DNA of 64,000 bases from the NCBI RefSeq assembly GCF_007558725.1, contig NZ_VLPL01000011.1, positions 1-64,000 on the forward strand, written 5' to 3'. The position numbers and the translations under genes were made by a program. A model generated the notes under the pieces. That model did not search any database. It saw only the letters and a list, made by a program, of their open reading frames with translations, and had not been told where the DNA came from. This DNA comes from Fluviicola chungangensis. Its GTDB lineage: Bacteria; Bacteroidota; Bacteroidia; Flavobacteriales_D; Crocinitomicaceae. This document shows, in pieces, positions 31,942 to 41,172 of this stretch. Position 1 is the stretch's first letter. Every line of letters starts with the position of its first letter.

Positions 31942-32448
31942 ATGAAAGTATCATTAATCGTTGCTATGGACAACGAACGCGGAATAGGAAAAAACAACGA
32001 CCTGATGTGGCACTTGCCGGCAGATATGAAATTCTTTAAAGAAACATCGACCGGTCATATTGTAGTTACGGGTCGCAAGAATTACGATTCCATCCCGGAA
32101 CGTTTCCGCCCGTTGCCAAACAGGGAAAACGCGGTTTTAACGCGCAATGCGGATTACAAAGCTCCGGGAGCGATTATTTTTCCGTCCCTGGAAGCATGCC
32201 TGGAACACTATCGAAATGAAACGGAGCGCACGGTGTATATTATCGGCGGAGGACAGATCTACAAAGAAGTGATGGACTTGGGTGTATTGGACGAAATGTT
32301 TATTACGCATGTGAATCATACCTACGGAGCAGATACCTTTTTTCCGAATTTTGATGAATCCGAATGGAACGTGGAACTTGTTTTTCAGCAGGAAGCAGAC
32401 GAGAAGCATGCGGTGAGTTTTGAGGTAAAAAAGTACACGAAGAAGTAA
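31942..32448 (+). CDS. folA: Dihydrofolate reductase
   Basis: A 168-residue DHFR that reduces dihydrofolate to tetrahydrofolate with NADPH. The family motifs are present: VAMDNERGIGKNNDLMWHLP, the catalytic acidic residue in LPADMKFFK, VTGRKNYDSIP and the YIIGGGQIYKEVM cofactor loop. It is the last gene of the operon, 9 bases after the CapA-like gene. Placement after envelope genes looks incidental. Confidence 0.95.
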   Translation: MKVSLIVAMDNERGIGKNNDLMWHLPADMKFFKETSTGHIVVTGRKNYDSIPERFRPLPNRENAVLTRNADYKAPGAIIFPSLEACLEHYRNETERTVYIIGGGQIYKEVMDLGVLDEMFITHVNHTYGADTFFPNFDESEWNVELVFQQEADEKHAVSFEVKKYTKK

Positions 32449-32602
32449 TGACGAGTGATCTTCAATTCGAATCATTTTTCGGAGTGAAATCAGGTGGATA
32501 AGAACACGTGGTAAGCTTCTAGGGGAAGAAGTGTAAGAAGAAATAAGTGCACCATTTCGTGATATAACGAAAACATGATATTGTGTTTTCATGTTGTCCC
32601 TA

Positions 32603-32643
32603 TATCATGATTTCATCATATTGTAGAGTCATGATATGATGAA
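32603..32643. repeat. AT-rich inverted repeats between folA and topB
   Basis: TTCATCATAT (32612-32621) and ATATGATGAA (32634-32643) are perfect complements with a 12-base spacer. TATCATGA (32603-32610) and TCATGATA (32629-32636) form a second, overlapping pair. They lie roughly 40-75 bases upstream of the topB -35/-33 region and could be an operator. Confidence 0.55.
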
Positions 32644-32705
32644 TTTTTGTTGAAACATTTCCTCATTTTGTTCAAAACCACCTTGTCTCGCCTTTTGGCA
32701 TTGAC

Positions 32706-32713
32706 TAACTTTG
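32706..32713 (+). promoter_or_regulatory. -7 box TAACTTTG of topB
   Basis: TTG (32683-32685), 20-base spacer, TAACTTTG: a good Bacteroidetes promoter. It ends 6 bases before the ATG at 32720, so the message has almost no leader. Confidence 0.6.
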
Positions 32714-32719
32714 TCTGTT

Positions 32720-34843
32720 ATGAAATTGTGCATTGCCGAAAAGCCTTCCGTAGCTCGTGATATCGCAGAAGTTATTGGTGCAAAACAGCGCCACGATGGC
32801 TTTTATGAAGGAAACGGTTATTGGGTAACCTGGACGTTCGGGCATTTATGCACACTCAAAGAACCACACGACTACCACGAAAAATGGAAGTACTGGAAAC
32901 TGGAGGACCTGCCGATCATTCCTGAGAAATTCGGGATTAAACTCATCGAGGATTCCGGGGTAAAGAAACAATTCTCCATCATTGAAAAATTAGTTTCTTC
33001 CTGCGAAGAAGTGATCAACTGCGGCGATGCCGGGCAGGAGGGGGAATTGATCCAACGCTGGGTTTTGTCGAAAGCCAAATGCATGGTGCCGATGAAACGT
33101 CTGTGGATTTCCTCGCTTACCGAAGAAGCTATTCGGGAAGGGTTCCAGGCATTGAAAACAGGTGAACAATACCAAAACCTATATGCCGCAGGAAGTGCCC
33201 GTGCAATCGGTGACTGGCTGCTGGGAATGAATGCAACCCGTTTGTTTACCAAAAAATTCGGTCAGGGAAAAGCAACCTTGTCTATTGGTCGGGTGCAGAC
33301 TCCGACTTTGGCCATGATCGTTACGCGTCAAAAAGAAATTGACGCTTTTCGCTCGGAAGAATACTGGGAGTTGAAAACCCTTTACCGCGAAACGGAGTTT
33401 TCTGCCTCGATCGATCGCTTGAAAACCCAGGAAAAGGCAGACAAGGGGTTGGCTTACCTGAAAGAGCATCCGTTTGAGATTACTTCCTTCGAACAGAAAG
33501 AAGGAAAAGAAGGAAATCCGCGTTTGTTCGACTTAACCTCCCTGCAGGTTGAATCCAATAAGAAAATCGGCAATTCGGCAGAGGAGACTTTGAAGATCGT
33601 TCAGAGTCTGTATGAAAAGAAACTGGTTACTTATCCGCGGGTTGATACGACTTATTTGAGTGAAGATTTGCACCCGAAGATCGAAGGAATCATGAAGGGA
33701 TTGATCCATTATTCCCGGTTTACCGAATCGGTTTTGGCAAAACCCATTCCGAAACTGAAAACCGTTTTCGACGATAAAAAGGTAACGGATCACCACGCGA
33801 TTATTCCTACCGGTATTCAACCGAGTGGTTTGAGCCACCCCGAGCAACAGATTTATGATATGATCGTACGTCGTTTCATTGCTGCATTTTACCCGGAATG
33901 TAAAGTTTCCAATACCACCGTACTTGGAAAAGTTGGTCAGATCGAATTCAAGGCAACCGGGAAGCAAATCATTGAGCCTGGCTGGCGAGTGGTTTGGGAG
34001 GAAACGAAGGAATCGGACTCCGAAGGAAAAAAAGTGGTAGAAAAGCCGGAACAAACCATGCCTCATTTTGAGGAGGGAGAGAGCGGTCCGCATGAACCGT
34101 TCATTCATCAGGGGAAAACCAGTCCGCCAAAACCGTACACAGAAGCGACCTTACTGCGCGCTATGGAAACTGCCGGAAAAACGGTAGATGATGAGGAATT
34201 GCGCGATATGATGAAGGAAAATGGGATCGGAAGACCTGCAACCCGGGCAAATATCATTGAGACCTTGTTCAAACGCAAATACATCGAAAAGAAGCGCAAA
34301 AACCTGATAGCTACAAGTACAGGGGTAGGATTGATTGATACGATACAGAATGAACTACTGAAAAGTCCTGAGCTAACCGGGCAGTGGGAACGAAAATTAC
34401 GGTTAATTGAAAAAGGAGAGTACGACCTGGAGCAATTCAAGCGGGAATTGATGATCATGGTCCGCGAACTGACAGATGAGGTAATTTTTTCACAGGCACC
34501 GGTAAGGATTCAGCTTCATACAGATCAACCGGTGGCAGTAGTGAAAGAAAAGAAAGAACGCAAGAAGGCCGAAAAACAAAGCATCGAGGAGCTGGATTGC
34601 CCGAAATGCAAAACACATAAATTGATGACCGGGAAACGGGGAGTTGGTTGCAGTAATTTTAAAATTTGCGGATTTATGGTCCCTTTTGAATTGCTTGGAA
34701 AGAAACTGACGGACAAACAACTGACCGATTTAATCTCCAAAGGAAAAACCGGTAAGATGAAAGGACTGCTTATTCCTGGATCTCACCAGGTTATTGAAGG
34801 TGCGATTGCTTTGGATGAAAGCTTCAATATCACGGTGGTGTAA
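32720..34843 (+). CDS. topB: DNA topoisomerase III
   Basis: A 707-residue type IA topoisomerase, started at the ATG at 32720: an upstream TTG lies inside the promoter -7 box. The Toprim domain is at the start (MKLCIAEKPSVARDIAEVIG; NCGDAGQEGELI). The nucleophile is Y305 in VTYPRVDTTYL. After the catalytic core comes a four-cysteine zinc module (DCPKCKT, then VGCSNFKICGF). It nicks and passes single strands, decatenating intermediates of recombination and replication. Topoisomerase III-like genes also occur on mobile elements, but nothing here suggests that. Confidence 0.92.
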   Translation: MKLCIAEKPSVARDIAEVIGAKQRHDGFYEGNGYWVTWTFGHLCTLKEPHDYHEKWKYWKLEDLPIIPEKFGIKLIEDSGVKKQFSIIEKLVSSCEEVINCGDAGQEGELIQRWVLSKAKCMVPMKRLWISSLTEEAIREGFQALKTGEQYQNLYAAGSARAIGDWLLGMNATRLFTKKFGQGKATLSIGRVQTPTLAMIVTRQKEIDAFRSEEYWELKTLYRETEFSASIDRLKTQEKADKGLAYLKEHPFEITSFEQKEGKEGNPRLFDLTSLQVESNKKIGNSAEETLKIVQSLYEKKLVTYPRVDTTYLSEDLHPKIEGIMKGLIHYSRFTESVLAKPIPKLKTVFDDKKVTDHHAIIPTGIQPSGLSHPEQQIYDMIVRRFIAAFYPECKVSNTTVLGKVGQIEFKATGKQIIEPGWRVVWEETKESDSEGKKVVEKPEQTMPHFEEGESGPHEPFIHQGKTSPPKPYTEATLLRAMETAGKTVDDEELRDMMKENGIGRPATRANIIETLFKRKYIEKKRKNLIATSTGVGLIDTIQNELLKSPELTGQWERKLRLIEKGEYDLEQFKRELMIMVRELTDEVIFSQAPVRIQLHTDQPVAVVKEKKERKKAEKQSIEELDCPKCKTHKLMTGKRGVGCSNFKICGFMVPFELLGKKLTDKQLTDLISKGKTGKMKGLLIPGSHQVIEGAIALDESFNITVV

Positions 34844-34887
34844 CCTTCCGGTTTCAATTTTCAATCGTCCGGAAGCAATCTTCAGAT

Positions 34888-34951
34888 AAACTTATTCCAT
34901 GTGCAAGCAAACTTATTGCATCTGAAACGAAACTTATTGCATGTGAAAACG
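34888..34951. repeat. Three imperfect tandem copies of a 21-bp unit
   Basis: Units starting AAACTTATT(C/G)CAT(G/C)TG occur at 34888, 34909 and 34930, of 21, 21 and 22 bases. They lie in the convergent gap between topB and the LytTR gene. Their role is unknown. Confidence 0.8.
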
Positions 34952-35117
34952 AAATGATTCAAATTTTCATATTAACTGGAATAATAATAATCAAAATTAG
35001 TTTGGATTACAGATGGTTATTACTTTATTCTTTGGCAACCCATCCAATAGATAAATTGGGGTTACACAAACCGCTCGTTACCAAAAATAATATCATTATA
35101 TAACAAAGAATGATCTT

Positions 35118-35849
35118 TTAGACATGCATCAAACGTTGCATCAATAAATCTTTTCGGGATTTGGATACCGGGATTTGCGATCCGTTATCCAAGATCAACA
35201 TGTTGTATTCTTTCTGAAATTTCTTAATGTATTTCAGGTTCAGTAAAAAGGAATGATGCACACGCATGAATTTGGATTCCGGCAACATGGTTTCAAACAC
35301 TTTTAAATTCTTTGAACTGGTGATGTGCTCATTGACCGTTTGGATCATGGTGTATTTGCCATCTGCTTTCAGGTAAACGATGTCATTTATTTTTAAGAAG
35401 ATGATTGCATCAAGTCCTGTGATTCCGATCAGGTCGGATTGAATCAGGTTTTCTTCACTCTTATCCGAAGATTGGGAATGGGTTTCTGCAGTTTGGGCAT
35501 CTACGTCCTGGATGCGCTGGATGCAATTCCTTAAATCGGAAGAATTAATCGGTTTCAGCAGGTAGTCAAAAGCGCCCTTCCGGATTGCAGCAATGGCATG
35601 CTCGTCATAAGCAGTAATGAATACTACTTTCGTTTCAAACGGAATTTCATCCACCAGGTCAAAGCTCGTCCCCGATTGCAGCTGGATATCCAAAAATGCC
35701 ACATCAATGCTCATTTCATCGAAAACCTGTTTTGCCTCTTCCACGGTTGCAACACTGGCAACAATTTCAATATCCGGATTGATCTTATTGAGCAAAGTGG
35801 CCAACCCTTCTCTGCTGATGCGAATGTCGTCTAAAATGAGTGCTTTCAC
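35118..35849 (-). CDS. LytTR-family response regulator
   Basis: A 243-residue regulator. The receiver domain (1-120) has acidic residues D7 and D8, phospho-acceptor D54 (DVAFLDIQ) and the conserved lysine in DYLLKPINSSD. The LytTR DNA-binding domain spans about 145-243 (YLKADGKYTMIQTVNEHITS, then FMRVHHSFLLNLKYIKKFQK). It is 11 bases downstream of the propeller kinase gene, its natural partner. It probably binds a repeated DNA site in the operon's own promoter or elsewhere. Confidence 0.93.
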   Translation of the reverse strand: MKALILDDIRISREGLATLLNKINPDIEIVASVATVEEAKQVFDEMSIDVAFLDIQLQSGTSFDLVDEIPFETKVVFITAYDEHAIAAIRKGAFDYLLKPINSSDLRNCIQRIQDVDAQTAETHSQSSDKSEENLIQSDLIGITGLDAIIFLKINDIVYLKADGKYTMIQTVNEHITSSKNLKVFETMLPESKFMRVHHSFLLNLKYIKKFQKEYNMLILDNGSQIPVSKSRKDLLMQRLMHV

Positions 35850-35860
35850 TGTTTTACGAA

Positions 35861-38857
35861 TTAAATTTCCAGCATTTCTTCATTCATCAATGGAATTTTG
35901 AAAATGACGGTTGTTCCGTTATTATCCGGTTTATCAATTATTTCAAAGATAACGGAATATTGATATTTTGCCTTTAATAAATTGATCTTATCAAGGACCA
36001 TATTCCACCCATGTGAAATATGATTTGCGCGATAAGTGTTGATGCGTTTTGCCTCTTGTCGTCCAATTCCATTATCGTCAATTTTCAGGATAATCGTATC
36101 GTCCTCCTGGTATCCTTCGATCACTAATTTTTTGTCCCCTTTTTTGTGGGCCAATCCATGTACGATGGCATTTTCCACAGTTGGCTGGATCAATAGGGTT
36201 GGAATCTTCAAATGAAGTAAGTTTTCCGGAATACTTACTTCTACTTCCAGGCTTTCCTCGAAACGAAAACGCTCAACTGAAATGTAGGATTTCAATAACT
36301 CCACTTCATCCCGGAGTGTAATGAATGAATTATCACTTTGCTGCAGGAATCTTCTGAGGAGGCCGGAAAAATCGCTTAGGGCATATTCAGCTTCTTCCTG
36401 TTTTCCCATTACAATGAGGTATTGAATATTGTTCAGGCAATTGAAAATGAAATGCGGATTCATTTTAGCCTGAATGGCTTTCAATTTTAATTCGAACATC
36501 GTGTTTCTGTGTTCACTGTCCTTTAACTCCTGGTCTTTTGAAATCTGTATCCGCTTATAGGTCAGCAGGAAGATAAGCAGGAAAACCAGCCCGAAAGCCA
36601 ATAGTCTGAACCATAGGGTTTCGTATATGTGTTTCTCTATTTTAAAAGAATAAATGATTTCGTCGGGATTGTGATCGTTAAAACCGTCAATACCGCGCAT
36701 GTATACTTTGTATTCTCCGGGAGGAAGCATTTTAAAGCTGATTTCTCCCTTTTTGGTTGGAACGCTCCATTCGTCTTTGATGTCCGGACCAACTAACTTG
36801 TATTGGTAGTGCAGGTTGTAGAATTGAGTGAAATTCGGGCAATAATATTGCAGGTTAATGGTATGGGTATTGCGCGGGAAGACGTGATTCGAAGGCTTTT
36901 GAATGTTATCATTAACGGATACCAGCTTCAAAAACGGGCGTAATTTCCGGTATTTGGGGACATGGAAAAAGCTGATCAGAACTCCTTGGATGGTTGGGAA
37001 ATAAAAATGCTGATTATCGCTGGAGTAATAATTATTTTGGAATCCTCCATTGAATTCAGTATTTAGTATTCCGTCATCTTGTCCTAATCTGAATGGAATC
37101 AGGAAGTTGTTTTTATGCGAGAGGAAATCATCGATTTTCTGTTCACTGATTACATACAATCCGTGATTGGAAGAAATGTACAAATTCCCGTTTTTATCCG
37201 GTGCCAGGGTGAAAATATCGTCGTCGAGCAAACAATTCCGCATTCGGTTTATTGGACGCAGTTTTTTATGATCCCAGTAATACAAGCCGCCACCGTAAGT
37301 GCCAATGTAAAACGTCCCGTCTTTTTTTTCATAGAACGAGCGAACCTCCTTTCCTTTCAAACCGTTCCGGATCCCAAATTGTTTTTTCAGTTTTAGATCT
37401 TCGGAAAAAATAAAAAAACCGTCTTCACCTCCTACTAAAATATCTCCGTTCCTAAGTTGATAGAAACAAATCACCAATCCGATATGGAGCGCTTCGAATG
37501 CAGGTTTTAAATCCTTGGAGGTTTCACCGAATGAAATTCCATCTTCTTTTCCGACCCAAATCCGTTTTTTCCGGTCCTGAAAAAGTGCATGGATCGAATG
37601 CCCTGAGAGGTCTTTCGTAATGGACCGGACCAATTTGCCGTTTTTTAAAACAATTATTCCTGATCCCCATGTTCCGGCCCATACTTCTCCATTGATATTT
37701 GCAAGGCAGGCAAAATCCGTCTTTTTTTTATAATAGCTCGAAATAGATTTCTGATTGAATTTAAAAATGTTCTCATGTGTTCCCGAAACAATCAACTGAT
37801 TGTTGGTCTTGATAATAGAACTGAGTGAAGATTCCTTCAGGAGTATTTCGTCGTAGATCGACGTACATTGTTTCACCTTGAGTTGAAGTAATCCTTTATC
37901 GGAGCTTCCTGCAAAAAGAAAATTTTCATCTGTGTTGTAGAACAGGGATAGAATTATTTTGCTTGGAAAATTGATGCTCTGAGATTCAAAAACGGCTTCA
38001 CGGTTCTTTTTATAAAAGATTCCTTCGTGAGAAGCCAAAAACACTTCGTCATGCGGGCTGAATGCGATATCAGTGAAGTAGGTATCGTGTGTTGATTCTT
38101 TGAATTTTTGGGGCAGTAATTTCCCTTTGTAATAAATGGCGATTCCATTTAGGCCCAACAGGTAATTTTCTCCGGTATACGGATCTCTTTTGGAACGGGA
38201 ATAGATTTCTTTTGAAAGTTTGACCCACTTGGATTTCTGTAAAAAATAGGTTCCGCTGGAATCTGAAAAAAAAGGAGTTCCGCCAATGATTCCGACTCCG
38301 GAGATGCCGGACTTGGGTTCCATCCGAGAAATTAAGCGACTTTTGGTTGATCCGAGTTTGGCAATTCGGACTTCTTTTTTCCGGTTAACATAAATGACCG
38401 AATCGTGATAGAAGGAAGCTCCGAGGTTGCGTTCCTTGATAAGAATTCTTGTAACCGGGGAAATTTGAAACAATTGTGACCTGTTATTTAAACCGTACAG
38501 GATATTCGTTTTGGGATCCAGGAACATTTTGATGCAAAGTACCTTTCGGCTTTCATCTGTGGGATTGATGTCTGTGAAAGTCTGGCCGTTAAATTGAACC
38601 AGTCCGTTTGCCGTACCGATTAGTAAATTTCCCGTTTTATCAGGAATCATTGCGGAAATTTGATGTTGCGGAATTCCATCTTCCGTTCCATAAACCCGAA
38701 TCGTAAAAGGAGAGTTGGTACTTAAAGTCGATTCAATGAGTTTTCCCAGAGGCTGCGCATAAGCGGAATTACTTACAAATAAGAGCAGACAAAGGATACC
38801 CGAAAGCAAACGCCAAACTTCAGTTGTACGGTTCGGATATTTCGGTTTCAAACTCAT
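35861..38857 (-). CDS. Two-component propeller sensor histidine kinase, LytS type
   Basis: A 998-residue membrane kinase. A signal/anchor lies at about 17-36. About 40-640 is a periplasmic beta-propeller built of two-component-regulator repeats (for example IPDKTGNLLIGTANGLVQFN and DRKKRIWVGKEDGISFG). About 655-745 is a Y_Y_Y domain, followed by a membrane helix (ETLWFRLLAFGLVFLLIFLL) and a coiled coil. The kinase part begins with KMNPHFIFNCLNNIQ, holding the phospho-accepting histidine, and ends with an ATPase domain (LIQPTVENAIVHGL, DDNGIGR). It should sense an extracellular ligand and phosphorylate the LytTR regulator 11 bases downstream. Confidence 0.9.
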   Translation of the reverse strand: MSLKPKYPNRTTEVWRLLSGILCLLLFVSNSAYAQPLGKLIESTLSTNSPFTIRVYGTEDGIPQHQISAMIPDKTGNLLIGTANGLVQFNGQTFTDINPTDESRKVLCIKMFLDPKTNILYGLNNRSQLFQISPVTRILIKERNLGASFYHDSVIYVNRKKEVRIAKLGSTKSRLISRMEPKSGISGVGIIGGTPFFSDSSGTYFLQKSKWVKLSKEIYSRSKRDPYTGENYLLGLNGIAIYYKGKLLPQKFKESTHDTYFTDIAFSPHDEVFLASHEGIFYKKNREAVFESQSINFPSKIILSLFYNTDENFLFAGSSDKGLLQLKVKQCTSIYDEILLKESSLSSIIKTNNQLIVSGTHENIFKFNQKSISSYYKKKTDFACLANINGEVWAGTWGSGIIVLKNGKLVRSITKDLSGHSIHALFQDRKKRIWVGKEDGISFGETSKDLKPAFEALHIGLVICFYQLRNGDILVGGEDGFFIFSEDLKLKKQFGIRNGLKGKEVRSFYEKKDGTFYIGTYGGGLYYWDHKKLRPINRMRNCLLDDDIFTLAPDKNGNLYISSNHGLYVISEQKIDDFLSHKNNFLIPFRLGQDDGILNTEFNGGFQNNYYSSDNQHFYFPTIQGVLISFFHVPKYRKLRPFLKLVSVNDNIQKPSNHVFPRNTHTINLQYYCPNFTQFYNLHYQYKLVGPDIKDEWSVPTKKGEISFKMLPPGEYKVYMRGIDGFNDHNPDEIIYSFKIEKHIYETLWFRLLAFGLVFLLIFLLTYKRIQISKDQELKDSEHRNTMFELKLKAIQAKMNPHFIFNCLNNIQYLIVMGKQEEAEYALSDFSGLLRRFLQQSDNSFITLRDEVELLKSYISVERFRFEESLEVEVSIPENLLHLKIPTLLIQPTVENAIVHGLAHKKGDKKLVIEGYQEDDTIILKIDDNGIGRQEAKRINTYRANHISHGWNMVLDKINLLKAKYQYSVIFEIIDKPDNNGTTVIFKIPLMNEEMLEI

Positions 38858-38880
38858 TTTGCGAAGTTAATACTACTGAA

Positions 38881-39522
38881 TCAATTATTGTCCTGAATTT
38901 CAAGGTAATGGATACCTGTTGGTTCCGTCAAAGTTGCCCGAATGAGTTTTTGGGCAACTTTTGATCCATGGATGCCTCTGTATTTGCGTGTTTTTCCAAT
39001 CAGAAACGGACTGATTACTAAAGAAATACCCTGGATCAGTTTGTCTCCGAAGCTTTTTTCTTTTCGCGGACCGATGAGAAAAGAGGGGCGAATGAAAACG
39101 GTTGTTGGAATTCCCAATTGCGAAATGCCTTGTTCCATCTCACCTTTTGTGCGTAAATAGAAATTGGAGGATGCCGCATTTGCACCGATTGAAGAAACAA
39201 TTCCTATTTTTTCTGCACCGGCCTTTTTACAAAATTTTCCAAAGGAAATGACATAATCCCGGTCGATTTCCTGCTGGCGGGCTTTGCTTCCTGCTTTTCG
39301 AAGGGTAGTTCCGAGTGCACAAAAAGCAACATCAATTTTTTCAGCAACTTCCAATTGGTCAAGTTGATCAAAGGGAACGATCACAACCTGCATTTTGGGA
39401 TGTCCAAAACCCAGGGGATTTCTCGCGAGTACCAATACTTTTTCGGTTCCCGGATCATTCAATACCTGGATCAGGATTTCATTTCCAACCAATCCACTGG
39501 CCCCTGAGATACATATTGTCAT
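38881..39522 (-). CDS. NAD(P)-binding atypical short-chain reductase (HTATIP2-like)
   Basis: A 213-residue Rossmann protein. The dinucleotide motif is ISGASGLVGNEILIQVL at the start; the middle has CALGTTLRKAGSK and the VSSIGANAASSNFYLRTKGE segment with the YLRTKGE active-site-like motif of this NmrA/HTATIP2-type group. It lies 8 bases after the GyrI-like gene and 23 bases before the kinase gene, within one presumed operon. Substrate is unknown; it may reduce or bind a small molecule handled by its neighbours. Confidence 0.82.
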   Translation of the reverse strand: MTICISGASGLVGNEILIQVLNDPGTEKVLVLARNPLGFGHPKMQVVIVPFDQLDQLEVAEKIDVAFCALGTTLRKAGSKARQQEIDRDYVISFGKFCKKAGAEKIGIVSSIGANAASSNFYLRTKGEMEQGISQLGIPTTVFIRPSFLIGPRKEKSFGDKLIQGISLVISPFLIGKTRKYRGIHGSKVAQKLIRATLTEPTGIHYLEIQDNN

Positions 39523-39530
39523 AACTAAAG

Positions 39531-39986
39531 TTACTTTTTCGCAATGTAAATATCCACTTCAGATTCATCTCCGAGCCGGGAGCGTTCATCATACACCTCA
39601 TAATCATAGGTGTAGCTGCGGTTCAATGTTTCGTCCTGGTCCCAAATAGATTTCCAGGTATCGACAATTGCTTCAGGCAGGCTGCCTTTTGCCAAAAAAG
39701 ATTGGTAATTTCCACCGGGAAATTCCCGGCCAATCAAACCGGCAGGAACCGTGTCCAGAGAAGAAACTCTCAAACCAAGAATGCAAGTGTATTTCCCGGT
39801 ATAATCACTTTCATAATCCGTATAAATGCAAACGATGTCAGAATTCAGTTGATTGGGGATTTTCTCCAGTAAATTTTCTGAAATGAATTGTCCCCAAAGT
39901 GCGCCGATAGCAGAAGCCGCCTCTCCGTTTAAGTTAGACGTTTCTGTTGAAATACCGATAACCTTGAACCCTTTTTGCTGTTTCAT
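39531..39986 (-). CDS. GyrI-like small-molecule-binding protein
   Basis: A 151-residue effector-binding (AraC_E_bind/GyrI) domain with no DNA-binding part. The opening FKVIGISTETSN, the helix AIGALWGQFIS, then YTCILGLRVSSLDTVPAGLI and REFPGGNYQSFLAKGSLPEA are characteristic. Such stand-alone domains bind and sometimes hydrolyse hydrophobic or cationic small molecules. Here it sits between a hydrolase and a reductase-like gene and upstream of a two-component system, suggesting that all deal with the same compound. That is inference. Confidence 0.85.
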   Translation of the reverse strand: MKQQKGFKVIGISTETSNLNGEAASAIGALWGQFISENLLEKIPNQLNSDIVCIYTDYESDYTGKYTCILGLRVSSLDTVPAGLIGREFPGGNYQSFLAKGSLPEAIVDTWKSIWDQDETLNRSYTYDYEVYDERSRLGDESEVDIYIAKK

Positions 39987-40025
39987 GAGATAATTTTGAA
40001 AAGATGAATTTAGTTAATCCAATGA

Positions 40026-40820
40026 TTAGTCCTGCTTTTTATCCAGGAATTTTTCAATGAGAGGAACCACCAGGGTGCTTTCTCTGAAATTCGAATCAAG
40101 GGTTGTTATTTCCCCGATGTATTCTCCATGTCCTCCGGGAATAATAGCTAATTCGGAATTGGCGATTTGCCGATGCATTTCCAGAGCGTGTTCGGGTAAA
40201 ATGATGTCCTTGTCTCCTATGATAATTAAAGTGGGGGCTTTGACAGATCGAATGTTTTCATCCGGAATATCTTTAAAATGAACCATTCTTTTGGCATCTC
40301 TATCGTGCATCGTTTGTAATGCTTCAGGATTCGGGGCAACCTGTTTATAGGCGGTTTTCAGTTGTTCCGGCATATTTTCCAATTTGGCTTGTTCCATAAA
40401 GTCCCAAAACCAATCCGGAACACCATTTCGTTTGGCAAGTGCGGACCCCAAAACAATTTTACGGACGATCTCCGGATGACGAATTGTAATTTGGAGGACC
40501 GTTGTTCCACCGTTACTGAATCCGAAAAAATCGGCTTTGTGAATATTCAGGTCTCTCAAAAGGGCAAAAACATCGTCAGCATCCTGTTCAAAAGATGAAT
40601 CCTGGTTTCGGTCATTGGTTCTGCCATGTGCCTGCAATTCCACAGCGATTACTTTTCTGTTCTTTGCAAATAAAGGAATGACCTTTTCAAAGCTCGTTTG
40701 AATCGTAGATCCACCGCCATGGATGAGAACGATAGGATCTCCCTGTCCATAAATTTCGTAATACATGTTTAGGCCGTTGACCTCTGAATAACCACTTTTG
40801 AAAGCTGTTTTTATTTCCAT
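40026..40820 (-). CDS. Alpha/beta hydrolase
   Basis: A 264-residue alpha/beta-hydrolase. The oxyanion region HGGGSTIQTSFEKVIP, nucleophile elbow GFSNGGTTV (serine) and the catalytic histidine in GGHGEYIG are visible; an acidic residue probably lies in IGDKDIILPEHA. No signal peptide, so it is cytoplasmic. It is the first gene of the presumed operon running down to the LytTR regulator (gaps of 39, 8, 23 and 11 bases). The ester or epoxide substrate is not evident. Confidence 0.9.
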   Translation of the reverse strand: MEIKTAFKSGYSEVNGLNMYYEIYGQGDPIVLIHGGGSTIQTSFEKVIPLFAKNRKVIAVELQAHGRTNDRNQDSSFEQDADDVFALLRDLNIHKADFFGFSNGGTTVLQITIRHPEIVRKIVLGSALAKRNGVPDWFWDFMEQAKLENMPEQLKTAYKQVAPNPEALQTMHDRDAKRMVHFKDIPDENIRSVKAPTLIIIGDKDIILPEHALEMHRQIANSELAIIPGGHGEYIGEITTLDSNFRESTLVVPLIEKFLDKKQD

Positions 40821-41172
40821 CTGAACTGGTTTTATCGTTTTTTCACCACAGGAATTCGGCGGAGAGAACGAACAGGTAAATATGCATTGCCGGTTTTGCC
40901 AATGATTAATCGAATATAGTCAAAATCCATTAATTCAGGCAGAAGTCAATGTCCTGATTCGTTCCTTTTTTGAAAAAGTTTAAAATTATTTTTTTGAATT
41001 AAATTGTTGATAATCAATAATAAAAACGATTTCAATCAATTACAATCGAAAAATAATCGACAGTAATTAGTTAATAAGCGAATTCAATTTTTCCACTCCC
41101 GCAACTTTGCAGTATCAAATCGGTTGAAAGCCAATCGAATCAAATTTTTACAAACGTTTAAAACAAACAAGT
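40821..41172. other. Gene-free intergenic region between hydrolase and ssb cluster
   Basis: No gene is supported. The stretch holds the divergent promoters of the hydrolase operon and the ssb cluster. From about 40980 to 41060 it is very AT-rich and contains one DnaA-box-like TGTTGATAA (TTATCAACA on the other strand). A single box is not enough to call an origin. A weak -7-like box CAACTTTG lies near 41102, about 65 bases before the first ssb start. Confidence 0.5.

Noticed and set aside
41020-41035. DnaA-box-like TGTTGATAA in an AT-rich region
   Set aside because: Only one such site was seen and no dnaA or other origin genes are near, so a replication origin is not supported.
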